Positions 35,130 to 46,740 are shown, numbered from the stretch's first letter. The stretch: DNA of 64,000 nt from Homarus americanus (GCF_018991925.1 NW_024722158.1:9738420-9802419); one strand, 5' to 3'. Program-made: numbers and translations. Notes: a model not told the origin generated them from the sequence alone.

Positions 35130-35445
35130 CTTTATTTGATGATGTAGAGGTGGAGACGAGGGTCTGTATAGTGACGGCGGACTGGGCGCTCTGTGTGGAG
35201 TTGGTCCTCGAGAGGCCCTTGTGAGAGCCACACTGACATTTGACTGACCCCAGTGACTCAGAGTCTGACATGGAGAGCGTCCTGCTGCACTTCCGCTGGT
35301 CATGCTGCATCAGCTTTGCTCGCCGGGCTCGCAATAGTGCTGCGAACCTTGCGGACCGGCTGAGCTTGTAGCTGGTAGGTGCCGGTTCCGGCGGAGGTGA
35401 TGAAGGTGGTGAGGTCTCCATGAGGTCTGCACTGCTCTCACCCAT
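35130..35445 (-). CDS. Candidate first coding exon of a host gene, function unknown
   Basis: 105 codons plus one base from Met at 35445 (MGESSADLMETSPPSSPPPE...) to an AAAG|GTAAGT donor, a near-perfect metazoan 5' splice site giving a phase-1 intron. The start has A at -3 and G at +4, better than the upstream in-frame Met at 35487, which lies in a GT-rich stretch. The product begins with an acidic/Ser-Pro-rich segment, then a basic Arg/Ala-rich helix-like stretch (residues about 30-52, SARFAALLRARRAKLMQ), then a Ser/Thr-rich segment with CQC and several RxxS-type sites. It looks like an intrinsically disordered cytoplasmic N-terminus of a signalling or channel-type protein, but I do not recognise the family. 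Base composition is balanced and unlike the repeats on both sides. The rest of the gene would lie at lower coordinates and was not found. Confidence 0.55.
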
Positions 35446-35934
35446 GATTCCGATGATCACCAAACCCACAAACGCACAAACACACACACACTAACGACGA
35501 CCACAAACTCTGACTAATGATTATGGGGGCCCTCTTACACTCCTACCCTACCGGGCATCGGTCAGGCTCACACATCTTGACGACAATGTTCATGACGCCT
35601 TCAGGAAGCGTGACAGCAGATAACAGACACCTGGGCACGTTCTTCTGCCCTGCCACACCTGTCGGAGAAACACCACAGCATTAAGATATGACCAACACAA
35701 CTACACAGAAAATAACATGAACACACTTCTTGTACTGTCAAAACATCCCGTACTAATAAATAATCATAAACCAAACCAATGGTCAAGTCCAAACGTTTTT
35801 CTAATGTCATTGTAGCCATTATTGTTAAATAAATAAATACTTGAACAAACATTTTATAGCACAGCTCCAGCGTGAAGTATATCCTACTGAACAAAATGAT
35901 CAACAGCAACAGTGATATAGGGAGTGGTTAATGG
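35446..35934 (-). promoter_or_regulatory. Possible 5' UTR and promoter region of the 35.1-kb exon
   Basis: About 490 bp between the candidate start codon and the satellite. On the minus strand a GT-rich leader (35465-35495) precedes the start codon, with TCATTAGTCAGAG at about 35508-35520, loosely like an arthropod initiator (TCAGT class). No TATA box at the right distance. The assignment is by position only. Confidence 0.25.
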
Positions 35935-38900
35935 GAGCTGCGTTGATGGTGGTAGTGATGGTAGTAGTGTCGGTGGTTGTAGTGTTGATGGTGGTAGTGT
36001 TGATGATGGGGTAGTGTCGGTGGTGGTAGTGGATGGTGGTGTTGATGGTGGTAGTGATGATGGTAGTGTTGATGGTGGTAGTGTCGGTGGTTGTAGTGTT
36101 GATGGTGGTAGTGTGTTGATGGTGGTAGTAGTGTCGGTGGTGGTAGTGTTGATGGTGGTAGTGTTGGTGGTGGTAAGTGTTGATGGTGTTAGTGTCGGTG
36201 GTGGTAGTGTTGATGGTGGTGATGGTGGTAGTGTCGGTGGTGGTAGTGTTGATGGTGGTAGTGTTGATGGTGGTAGTGTTGATGGTGGTGGTGGTGGTGG
36301 TGGTAGTGTTGCTGGTGTTGATGGTGGTGTTGATGGTGGTGGTGTTGATGGTGGTGGTGTTGATGGTGGTAGTGTTGGTGGTGGTAGTGTTGATGGTGGT
36401 AGTGTTGATGGTGGTAGTGTCGGTGGTGGTAGTAGTGTTGATGGTGGTAGTGTTGATGGTAGTGTCGGTGGTGGTAGTGTTGATGGTGGTAGTGTTGATG
36501 GTGGTAGTGTTGATGGTGGTAGTGTTGGTGGTAGTGTTGATGGTGGTGGTGTTGATGGTGGTAGTGTTGGTGGTGGTGATGGTGGTGTGATGGTGGTGTT
36601 GATGGTGGTGGTAGTGTTGATGGTGGTAGTGTCGGTGGTAGTGTGGTGGTGGTGTTTGATGGTGTTGGTGTTGATGGTGGTAGTGTTGGTGGTGTTGATG
36701 GTGGTAGTGTGATGGTGGTAGTGTTGATGGTGGTAGTGTTGATGGTGGTAGTGTTGATGGTGGTAGTGTTGATGGTGGTGGTAGTGCGTGGTGGTGGTGT
36801 TGGTGGTGGTGTTGGTGGTGTTGGTGTCGTTAATTGATGGTGGTGTGGTGGTTGGCGTGTTGATGGTGGTAGTGTTGGTGGTAGTGGTTGATGGTGGTAG
36901 TGTTGATGGTGGTAGTGTTGGTGGTGGTAGTAGGTGGTGGTAGTGTTGATGGTGGTGAGTGTTGATGGTGGTAGTGTTGATGGTGGTAGTGTTGATGGTG
37001 GTAGTGTTGGTGGTGGTAGTGTTGATGGTGGTGGTGTTGATGGTGGTAGTGTTGATGGTGTTGATGGTGGTAGTGTTGATGGTGGTAGTGTTGATGGTGT
37101 AGTGTTGGTGGTGGTATGTTGGTGGTGGTGGTGTTGGTGGTGGTAGTGTTGGTGGTGGTGGTGTTGATGGTGGTGGTGGTAGTGTTGGTGGTGGTGTTGG
37201 TGGTGGTAGTGTTGATGGTGGTAGTGTTGATGGTGGTAGTGTTGGTGGTGGTAGTGTTGGTGGTGGTAGTGTTGATGGTGGTAGTGTGTGGTGTGGTGTT
37301 GATGGTGGTAGTGTTGATGGTGGTGGTGTTGATGGTGGTAGTGTTGATGGTGGTGGTAGTGTGGTGTTGGTGGTAGTGTTGAGGTGGTGGTAGTGTTGGT
37401 GGTGGTGGTGGTGTGATGGTGGTGGTGTTGATGGTGGTGGTGTTGATGGTGGTGGTGTTGGTGGTAGTATTGATGGTGGTGGTGTTGATGGTGGTAGTGT
37501 TGAGTGGTTGGTGGTGTGGGTGGTGGTGTTGGTGTTGGTGGTAGTGTTGGTGGTAGTGTTGATGGTGGTAGTGTTGGTGGTGGTAGTGTTGGTGGTGGTA
37601 GTGTTGGTGGTGGTAGTGTTGATGGTGGTGTGTTGATGGTGGTGGTGTTGATGGTTGGTAGTGTTGATGGTGGTGGTGTTGATGGTGGTAGTGTTGATGG
37701 TGGTGGTGTTGTTGATGGTGGTAGTGTTGATGGTGGTGGTGTTGATGGTGTTGGTGTTGATGGTGGTAGTGTTGATGGTGGTAGTGGTGTTGATGGTGGG
37801 TGTTGGTGGTGGTAGTGTGATGGTGGTAGTGTTGAGTTGGTGGTGTGTATGGTGGTGGTGTTGATGGTGGTAGTGTTGGTGGTGGTAGTGTTGATGGTGG
37901 TAGTGTTGGTGGTAGTGTTGATGGGGTGGTAGTGTTGATGGTAGTGTTGATGGTGGTAGTGTTGGTGGTGGTGGTGTTGATGGTGGTGGTGTTGATGGTG
38001 GTATTGATGGTGGTAGTGTTGATGGTGTGTGGTGTAGTGTTGATGGTGGTGTGTTGATGGTGGTAGTGTTGATGGTGGTAGTGTTGATGGTGGTGAGTGT
38101 TGATGGTGGTAGTGTTGATGGTGGTAGTGTTAATGTGGTGGTGTTGATGGTGGTAGTGTGTTGATGGTGGTAGTGGTGATGGTGGTGGTGTTGATGGTGG
38201 TAGTGTTGATGGTGGTAGTGTTGATGGTGTGGTAGTGTTGATGGTGGTGGTGTTGGTGGTGGTAGTGTTGGTGGTGGGTGGTGTTGATGGTGGTAGTGTT
38301 GATGGTGGTAGTGTTGGTGGTGGTAGTAGTGATGGTGGTGGTAGTGTTGATGGTGGTAGTGGTGGTGGTAGTGTTGGTGGTGGTAGTGTTGATGGTGGTA
38401 GTGTTGATGGTGGTGGTGTTGGTGGTGGTAGTGTTGATGTGGTAGTGTTGATGGTGGTGGTGTTGATGGTGGTAGTGTTGATTGGTGGTGGTGTTGATGG
38501 TGGTGGTGTTGATGGTGGTGTGTTGATGGTGGTGTTGATGGTGTGGTGGTGTTGATGGTGGTGTTGATGGTGGTGGTGTTGGTGGTTGGTGTTGGTGGTG
38601 TTGTGGATGGTGGTGGTGTGGTTGGTTGGTGTTGATGTGGTTGGTAGTGTTGATGGTGGTGGTGTTGATGGTGGTAGTGTTGATGGTGGTGTGGTGTTGA
38701 TGGTGGTAGTGTTGATGGTGGTGGTGTTGATGGTGGTGGTGATGGTGGTGGTGGTGATGGTGGTGGTTGGTGTTGGTGGTTGGTGTTGATGGTTGGTGTT
38801 GGTGGTTGGATGGATGGTTGGTTGGTGTGGGTGGTGGTGGTGTTGGTGGTGGTGGTGTTGATGGTGGTAGTGTTGATGGTGGTAGTGTTGATGGTGGTGG

Positions 38901-40580
38901 TGTTGATGGATGGTGGTATTGATGGTGGTGGTGTTGATGGTGGTAGTGTTGATGGTGGTAGTGTTGATGGGTGGTGGTGTTGATGGTTGGTAGTGGTGAT
39001 GGTGGTAGTGTTGATGGTGGTAGTGTTGATGGTGGTGTTGATGGTTGGTGGTGTTGGATGGTAGTGTTGATGGATGGTGGTGATGGTGTTGATGGTGGTG
39101 GTGGTGGTGGTGGTGTTGTTGGTGTGGTGTTGATGGTAGTGTTGATGGTAGGTGTTGATGGATGGTAGTGTTGATGGATGGTGGTATTGATGGTGGTAGT
39201 GTTGATGGTGGTAGTGTTGATGGATGGTAGTGTTGATGGATGGTAGTGTTGATGGATGGTAGTGTTGATGGTGGTGGAGTGTTGATGGTGGTAGTGTTGA
39301 TGGTGGTAGTGTTGATGGATGGGTGTTGATGGTGGTAGTGTTGATGGTGGTGGTGTTGATGGTGGTGGTGATGGTTGGTGGTGTTGGTGGTTGGTGGTGT
39401 TGGTGGTGGGAGTGTTGATGGTGGTGGTGTTGATGGTGGTATTGATGGTGGTGTTGATGGTGGTGTTGATGGTGGTGGTGTTGATGGTGGTGTTGATGGT
39501 GGTAGTGTTGATGATGGTAGTGTTGATGGTGGTAGTGTTGATGGATGGTAGTGTTGATGGATGGTAGTATTGATGGTGGTAGTGTTGATGGTGGTAGTGG
39601 ATGGTAGTGTTGATGGTGGTAGTGTTGATGGTAGTGGTGTTGATGGTGGTAGTGTCGGTGGTGGTAGTGTTGATGGTGGTAGGTGTTGATGGTGGTGGTG
39701 TTGATGGTGGTAGTGTTGGTGGTGGTGTTGGTTGGTGGTTGTTGTTGGTGGTGGTGTTGGTGGTGGTTAGTGGTGTCGGTGGTGGTGGTGTTGATGGTGG
39801 TAGTGTTGATGGTGGTAGTGTTGGTGGTGGTAGTGTGATGGTGGTAGTGTTGATGGTGTTGGTGTTGATGGTGGTAGTGTTGATGGTGGTAGTGTTGATG
39901 GTGGTAGTGTTGATGAATGGTAGTATTGATGGTGGTAGTGTTGATGATGGTAGTGTTGATGGTGGTGGTGTTGATGGTGGTAGTGTTGATGAATGGTGGT
40001 GTTGATGGTGGTGGTATTGATGGTGGTAGTGTTGGTGATGGTGTTGATGAATGGTGGTATTGATGGTGGTAGTGTTGATGATGGTGGTGTTGATGGTGTT
40101 GTGTTGATGGTGGTAGTGTTGATGAATGGTGGTATTCATGGTGGTAGTGTTGATGATGTGGTGTTGATGGTGGTAGTGTTGGTGGTGTTGATGGTGGTGG
40201 TGTTGATGGTGGTAGTGTTGATGAATGGTAGTGTTGATGGTGGTAGTGTTGATGATGGTGGTATTGATGGTGGTAGTGTTGATGAATGGTAGTGTTGATG
40301 ATGGTAGTGGTGTATTGATGGTGGTAGGGTGTTGATGGTGATAGTGTTGATGAATGGTGGTATTGATGGTGGTAGTGTTGATGATGGTAGTGTTGATGGT
40401 GGTAGTGTTGATGGTGGTGGTGTTGATGAATGGTGGTATTGATGGTGGTGTTGATGATGGTGTTGATGGTGGGTGTTGGTGGTGGTAGTGTTGATGGTGG
40501 TTGGTGTAGTGTTGATGGATGGTGGTGTTGTTGATGATGGTAGTATTGATGGTGGTAGTGTTGATGGATGGTAGTGTTGA
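35935..40580. repeat. 4.6-kb satellite of 15-bp GGTGGTAGTGTTGAT units
   Basis: Some 300 units of 15 bp with GGT-rich variants, 12- and 18-bp forms, and GATGAATGG or GATGGATGG insertions toward the right. C is almost absent from the + strand outside occasional GTCGGT units. The complementary unit ATCAACACTACCACC has no stop in any frame, which is why a minus-strand frame of 1643 codons (Ile-Asn-Thr-Thr-Thr, Ser-Thr-Leu-Pro-Pro and Gln-His-Tyr-His-His phases) runs through it despite indels that change the phase. It begins in (CA)n and has no gene-like flank. The left part is richer in GTCGGT units, the right part in ATGAATGG units, so the two ends evolved from different founder units. Confidence 0.95.
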
Positions 40581-40768
40581 AGGCGTGATACAGTGTTCGC
40601 GTGTACCCTACAGTGGTTCTTGAATACACTGTTCTGTGTTTGAGGTAAGAGGTTAAATTATTTGTTCCTACGTCGGTGATAAGACCATGTAAAGATGTGA
40701 CGGGACAAATAAGGTTTGATCTGACATTTATTACTGGTGCTGCCCAGTGAGTAATGCTGTGTTTTTTG

Positions 40769-40819
<51 letters not shown>

Positions 40820-41381
40820 AAGCTCTCCTAATTATACAATAGTTTATCAGGTAACTTTAAAATTCTAATTTCTAATGACGCAGCCTTGTTTAATTTATGA
40901 ACCCTTGTATAGATACGAAAAAAACGTGAATTTAATAAAGTCTATAAAGTTTGCTGAGGCGATGGTTCTAAATACCAACTTGTGTATAACTTGAGTATAA
41001 GGAAAACGCCCAGAATATTTGTATCATCTGCCGAGTGTAATGATTTCTCATTAGTGTTTTAAGCTTAAGTATTAAAGTAAGAATATTATGGATAAGAAAA
41101 AGGAATTTGTAATGAAGGTGATTAAAATATTCTTGAGTAATTGATGAATAACATGAGAATATTCTGAGTAACTGATGAATAACATGAGAATATTCTGAGT
41201 AACTGATGAAGGTAACAGGTGGTAGAGAGGCTGACACATCTAGCTTGAGGTAACAAAGACTAATGAAAAGTACCAGACTAACACTGAAGGGCGAGAGTGA
41301 TAAAGGAGCTTCCTGGAACTGTTGGTAAGGTGTTGGGTGAGGTGGAAGTCGGGAAAATATGAGAATTTAAAGACTAGAGTT
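40581..41381. other. Unique sequence with (CA)n and a 31-bp duplication
   Basis: (CA)n at 40772-40816 (about 22 units). At 41143-41215 a 31-bp unit (GAATAACATGAGAATATTC then TGAGTAACTGAT) is repeated about 2.3 times. No gene recognised. Confidence 0.6.
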
Positions 41382-41438
41382 GGATCATTTGAAGACTAGC
41401 CCCAAAGATTTTTTTTTCACCTCAAGATTAACCACGTG
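41382..41438 (+). mobile_element. GGATCAC-family terminus, copy f, diverged
   Basis: GGATCATTTGAAGACTAGCC then CCAAAG, a T-run, and CACCTCAAGATTAACCACG keep both conserved parts of the terminus (xxGAAGAxTA and CACCTxAxGATTAA). It is followed directly by a telomere-derived CCTAACC region. Confidence 0.55.
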
Positions 41439-41444
41439 AACCAA

Positions 41445-41890
41445 ACCTAACCTAACCAAACCAAACTTCGACCAAGATAATCAAGCCAACCACTAATGGT
41501 AACTTAAACTAACGTTAACTTAACCTAAATTAACGCCAACCTAACGTAACCCAAACATCGACCAAGATAACCAAGCCTAACTAAAACTAATAGTCACCAA
41601 ACTAACGGTAACCCAACCTAAAACCATAACCTCAACACCAAACTAAACACCACCAAACTACTACTAACTCACCACCCGACTTATCTCTAACCTCACACAC
41701 CTTAAATAATAACTACCACCAAACTTAATTTGACCAAGATAACCAAACCAATACCAATTTCAACCCAACTAACCTTAACAACCTCTACCAACGCTAACTT
41801 CTTATCCTATCCATAATACCAAACATAACGCTACCCAACCATGCATAACGATATACCCTTAAACCAACCTACCCAACCGTATAACTACCC
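41445..41890. repeat. Strongly degenerate CCTAA/CCAAA tract
   Basis: About 440 bp of words derived from CCTAACC (ACCAAACC, ACCTAAC, ACCCAACC) with almost no G on the + strand, and the phrase CGACCAAGATAACCAAGCC repeated near 41468, 41560 and 41728. It looks like an old telomere-like tract that amplified secondarily. Confidence 0.75.
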
Positions 41891-43530
41891 TCACCAGGTA
41901 GCGTATGTAAAGGATGGACGGAGAATCTTCACGATCACAAAAGTTGATAGGTTATGCATAATGCGAAGATAACACCAAAGGAATGGTGGGAGGAGAAATA
42001 AGAATGAAATAACTTATATATAGACAGTATAGTGTCCTTATGGTGTCCTCTCGTAGTCATTCGGTTCACTTGGACACTTATGACTCATGACATCATCAGC
42101 CAGCCATGTATATTAGTAGGTTTGATGTGGCGGTTGATATTTTTGACATAATAATATATCAATAATGTCACCCAGACTTGAACCCAATGAGAGTCAGTGA
42201 AACGAAGCACTGTGACTAAACTTCTGAAACGTATTCGAGTTTCATTTTATATGGACCATAACCTTTTGGGCAACTAATCCTAAAATCAATTGGGGAGATT
42301 ATTTCCTCCATAGGTAACTTTATATTGGAGTCTCGAATTTTCGGTCATAAACACAGAATATTAGCAGTAGGGCCATAGGGGAAGAGGGTCAGGGCGAGTG
42401 TCTGAGTCGGTATCGAAAAGTGAATGTTTTAGATGAAGCTTCACGCAAATCTTACCGCTGTTGATGTTTGAAAGCGACTGAGCAAAATTGAATAATATCG
42501 CACTTTGGTTACTACACTGCAAGATAGACCAAGTAAGTATTAAGTATCAGCAACATATTAATTGACTTATTCGTCCAATATATAAACACACATGTAATCA
42601 GTAAAATATTTCATACTTTAACTGTTAAATTCTTTTACCTGGAAGCGCTTATTTCCAGCCCTAATCCCGAGCCACCTTTTGGATGGTAAACACGGGTTCT
42701 TTTATCCCTCGGTATATAATAAATGAAGATACTTATTAAACATGAACCATAAACACACTGGAAGTTAAAGGTTAAAATCGTTAATTTACGGAAAGTATAA
42801 TAATGACCAACATGTACCAACAACTATCTAACCAAACACACTCACTGATCTCCCGAGGAAGCCGTGATGAGCTGTACACGCGGGGTAATAACACTAATCT
42901 ATGACTGATAAATCTCTCGAAAGTCAAATTCAGACATTTTATTTAAGAGTAAGTCAGGTTCTCACTATCTGGGTAAACACTATTAAGAATCTAATCTGAT
43001 ACAACACCTTGGCACCAAAACTCTATAGAATTATTGTGGAGTTGAACAAATGAGAAGAATACAAAAACAGTTGCGTTTACAGGAAAACTTATACAGCTAG
43101 TTGCTTCAAATGTTGACGTTTATTCCATATGTTTACAAAATTGTGTCAACAGAAAACAATTGGTGATATAGAGTACCACATAAGTAAACATATAGCCCTC
43201 GAAACTATTTGTGACGTCACCCACACACCTCGCCTCTACAGTTCAGGTTAGTGAATATGTCAAGACTAAATCTGTTATTTCAATTTTAAGGCAGACAATA
43301 AGACATTCCAATACAAGAAACAGAGATATTTTACACATATAGTTATACTTTTTAAACATATTCCTTTGATGGAACATTAGAAGGTAAAAGTTTTGCATAA
43401 TAAGGAAACTTTTTGGTCTTATTGTCATAATGAGTATTATGTATTATTTGTTATATATGCTGATTTTTTTTTCTTTTCACGGAATGCTGGGCGTTCTTAA
43501 GATAGCCAAACAAAACTGAAATTAGGTTGA
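41891..43530. other. Unique AT-rich sequence, no gene recognised
   Basis: Both strands read for domains, RNA genes and inverted repeats. Nothing convincing. Confidence 0.5.
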
Positions 43531-43533
43531 ATC

Positions 43534-43670
43534 AGGTTTATGTTAGGTTAGGTTAGGTTAGGTTAGGTCATCTTACGTTATCAAAGATTTTATCAATTTA
43601 TAGTTTACATAAGGTTAGGTTAGGTTAGGTTAGCAATGGTGTTACCAATTTATAGTTTACATAAGGTTTA
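43534..43670. repeat. Two (GGTTA)n tracts in a tandem duplication
   Basis: (GGTTA)n at 43540-43568 and 43613-43634. The phrase CAATTTATAGTTTACATAAGG occurs twice (about 43594 and 43646), each time before GGTT, so a block of about 52 bp containing the telomere-like tract has been duplicated. Confidence 0.8.
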
Positions 43671-43949
43671 TCTACAGTATATAATTGTTTCTATGTATTG
43701 AACTGTTCCAATATCCGAGAAGAAAAGTGAAATTATCTCTACATCAATGTTATCCCTAATTCCTTATAACACATACAGGGCATATAACCAGGCTAAGGTT
43801 GAAGGATGAGGTAGTACCATTGAAAGGTTCTAGTCCAATGGTAGAGTCAATTATTTCTCATCAACAGTATTGAAACCTCTCCGGGCCGCTTGATGCTACT
43901 GAAACATAATATTTAATACGAGGTGTTTTTTATTTTTAGGGGTTGGGGG

Positions 43950-44020
43950 GGGGGGGTCGAAACTGGACCGCCATCAATGACAGGTAGGAACCTTATCCAC
44001 TGAGCCTTATCCACCGTGGT
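43950..44020 (-). other. tRNA-like segment, probable SINE or tRNA pseudogene
   Basis: On the minus strand AAGGCTCAGTGGATAAGG fits the Pol III A box (TRGCNNAGTGGATAGG). About 35 bp further AGTTTCGACCCC fits a degenerate B box. It ends in a poly-C run. Acceptor pairing is poor, so not a functional tRNA. Confidence 0.45.
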
Positions 44021-44208
44021 TAAGTGGATAAGAGGAGAGGAAGAATGAGGTATGGAGAAGAAAGTGATAAAGGAAAGAAAGAAGGAAGATGGAAATGAAG
44101 AAGGTCGAATGAAGAAAATTTTACTCACCTAATTAGCTAAGGTTGGAATTTTTTCTGTTAAACAATTAGGTAAGTTAATGGTGTATGAGATCCAAGTGTT
44201 TTGAATCA

Positions 44209-45507
44209 ATATAGCAAATAGCATCCGATCGCATTTAGAAAAGCAAAAACTACGACTCTCAACATGGGTTTACAAAGGAAAAATCTTGTCTAACAAATCT
44301 GCTGACGTTTTTAGGAAAGTCTTCGAGGTAGTGGAATGACGAAAATTACGATGTTATATTCTTAGACTTTAGCAAAGCATTTGACAGAGTACTGCATCAG
44401 AGGCTTCTGAGAAAATTAAGCTCATGGTATCGAGGAAATTGGATAAAATCATGGCTCACGGATAGAACGCAGAGGGTCAGCGTAGATGGTGTTAAATCTG
44501 AGTGGGGCTGTAACTGGGTTCCCCAGGGGTCAGTACTAGGCCCACTCATGTTCATAATCTACATAACGATCTAGATACTGGGATCAGCACTGACATAAGC
44601 AAGTTTGCGGATGACACCAAAAATAGGGCGGCAGATTAATTCAGGGCAGGATGCAAATGCACTACAGGAGGATTTAAATAAACTGCAGGAGTGGTCAGAA
44701 AAATGGCAAATGAAATTCAACACCAGCAAGTACAGCGTACTTAATATTGGAAGAACAAATACTGTCAATGTATACAGCCTTAACAACATCAACTTAGAGA
44801 AGTCAACTTGTGAAAGAGACTTAGGGGAACTTGTAAGCCCGGACCTACGTCCTAGAAAACAGTGCGTTAATATTCGAAATAAGGCAAATAGAGTATTAGG
44901 CTTTATATCTAGATGTGTAAATAATAAGAGTGCAGAGGTCTTGTTGCAACTATATCTTGCGCTAGTCAGGCCGCACCTCGATTATGCGGTTCAGTTCTGG
45001 TGCCTTTATTATAGAATGGATATCAATTCACTGGAGTCGGTGCAGCGAAGAATGACGAAAATGATTCCGGGACTTAGAAACCTTCCATATCAAGATAGGT
45101 TAAAAGGCAAGCATTTCCTAGAAAGACGAAAAGTGCGTGGAAATATGATAGAAGTATTTAAGTGGGTGAAAGGAATCAATAAAGGGGATATAGATAAAGT
45201 TCTTATAATATCCGAGCAGGATAGGACTCGTAGCAACGGATTTAAGTTGGATAAGTTTAGGTTTAGGAGGGAGATAGGAAGGAACTGGTTCACAAATAGG
45301 GTGGTGGACGAGTGGAACAAGCTTAGCAACTTTATAGTAAGTGCTGGAAAGCTGTTAAGTATTAAAAGGAGGCTAGATAGATTCATGGATGATAGAGTGG
45401 TAGTAACTCTCGACAGGAGCTGCCATGCACAGGCCAACCGGCCTATTGCAGACTCCTTATTTTCTTATGTTCTTATGGCTGTGATTCAACCTATCAGTGT
45501 TACTTGA
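44209..45507 (+). pseudogene. LINE C: CR1-like reverse transcriptase, 5'-truncated
   Basis: Starts abruptly within the RT domain (HGFTKEKSCLTNLLTF near 44270). Motif A is [13 protein letters not shown] (about 44353), motif B is [10 protein letters not shown] (44519-44548), and motif C is FADD (44604-44615). From about 44616 the frame is open to 45507 and encodes the thumb and C-terminal region (LVRPHLDYAVQFW, LESVQRRMTKMIPG, then RRVRGxMIEVFKW-like segment, RVVDEWNKL), the usual CR1-type order. Three frameshifts or stops were located: near 44337 (TGA), near 44565 (one base lost in the Asn of YINDLD) and in the A-run near 44620 just after FADD. The family copies RNA at the target site. This copy is inactive. 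The 3' end reaches about 45480 (CCTATTGCAGACTCCTTAT...). Confidence 0.85.
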
Positions 45508-45564
45508 GAAGGGAGGAGGAGCACTTCAACCCCCTAGTGTCTGTCGTCAACTGTTCAGCAAGTT

Positions 45565-45718
45565 GTATCACATGAAGATTAGACACCCTCTCATTTCACC
45601 TGATGATACACCTTAACAGTAACCTAACCTAACCTAATCTAACCTAATTCCCCAGGTAGCGGTAGAGTGTTTAATCATCATGTGAAATAAGCTGGGGTGT
45701 CTAATCTTCACGTGATCC
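45565..45718. mobile_element. GGATCAC-family element, complete copy g, telomere-like core
   Basis: A 154-bp unit. The left arm 45565-45613 (GTATCACATGAAGATTAGAC then ACCCTCTCATTTCACCTG and ATGATACACC) is the inverted match of the right arm 45664-45718 (AGAGTGTTTAATCATCATG then TGAAATAAGCTGGGGTGTC and TAATCTTCACGTGATCC). Between them lies (CCTAA)n, about six units with one AATCT variant (45617-45647). No coding capacity. The size and symmetry fit a MITE. The target-site duplication is unclear. Confidence 0.8.
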
Positions 45719-45933
45719 ATCAAGTTTTGTCTTATTCAATTATTTACACGAAAAAAACAAAAACAGGATTTTGGATAATTTATGGATAACTCCGTGTACA
45801 GGTTCACTGACAGATCAACGGGAGGTGGAGCATTTATATCCTGTATCTTGTCAGTAGTTGAGGTGTCTGGTAAGTAAGCAGGTAGCGTCAAACTGCAGGG
45901 GTCTGACATATGGTGGCAAATTATTATTGTTAG

Positions 45934-45970
45934 TTTGTGTGGTGTGTGTGGTGTGTGTGTGTGTGTGTGT
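45934..45970. repeat. (GT)n microsatellite
   Basis: GTGTGGTGTGTG passing into pure GT. Confidence 0.9.
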
Positions 45971-46216
45971 AAACAACTGCTCACATAGGGGAGACAGAAA
46001 AAAAAGGTCTACTTGGGTTTGGAAAGATGGTGGGAATGAGTAACAGGAATAAGCAAGAAAGAGTAAAATAGTAGTATTAATAATTTGCTTATATTTAGAA
46101 AAGTAGGCAATTTGGTGTCCAATGTCCCCGAATACTTCTGGAGACGTCTGGTACCTCTCCTGTCCACGATCATTAGAGTAAGATGTAAACATTTCTAAAT
46201 AGAGGATTATTTCTAA

Positions 46217-46740
46217 GAGAGACGGTGATTGGTTGACCGAACACAATAGAGACACAGGTGTGATTGGTAGACTGAACACAAAGAAGACGGTGATTAGTAG
46301 ACCGAACACAAGAGAGACGGTGATTGATAGACCAAACACAAGAGAGACGGTGATTGGTAGACCGAACACAAGAAAGACGGTGATTGGTAGACCGAACACA
46401 AAGAGACGAAGGTGATTGGTAGACCGAACACAAGAAAGACGGTGATTGGTAGACCGAACACAAGGAACGGTGATTGGTAGACCGAACACAAGAGAGACGA
46501 TGATTGGTAGACCGAACACAATAGAGACACGGTGATTGGTAGACCGAACACAATAGAGATACGGTGATTGGTAGACTGAACACAAGAGAGACGATGATTG
46601 GTAGACCGAACACAATAGAGACACGGTGATTGGTAGACCGAACACAATAGAGATACGGTGATTGGTAGACTGAACACAAGAGAGACGATGATTGGTAGAC
46701 CGAACACAAGTGAGACAGTGATTGGAAGACCGAACACGTT
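46217..46740. repeat. 30-bp minisatellite array
   Basis: About 17 units of GACGGTGATTGGTAGACCGA then ACACAAGAGA. Variants AATAGAGACAC, AATAGAGATAC and TAGACTGAAC recur in the same order at about 46490-46590 and 46580-46690, so a block of three units was duplicated. It ends exactly where the inverted duplication begins. The minus frame of 298 codons is a repeat product. Confidence 0.95.

Noticed and set aside
35601..35909. 102-codon minus-strand frame upstream of the candidate exon
   Set aside because: No recognisable domain, weak start context, and it runs into the satellite edge. It is hydrophobic by AT-rich composition.
35884..40815. A 1643-codon minus-strand frame that could be taken for a giant His/Thr/Pro-rich protein
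   Set aside because: It is the satellite read on its stop-free strand. Its phase changes repeatedly with indels, which a real protein would not tolerate, and it starts in (CA)n.
46217..46740. Regular 30-bp repeats as a possible CRISPR array
   Set aside because: The units are contiguous with no variable spacers, and the DNA is eukaryotic. The same applies to the 39-, 27-, 23- and 16-bp arrays.
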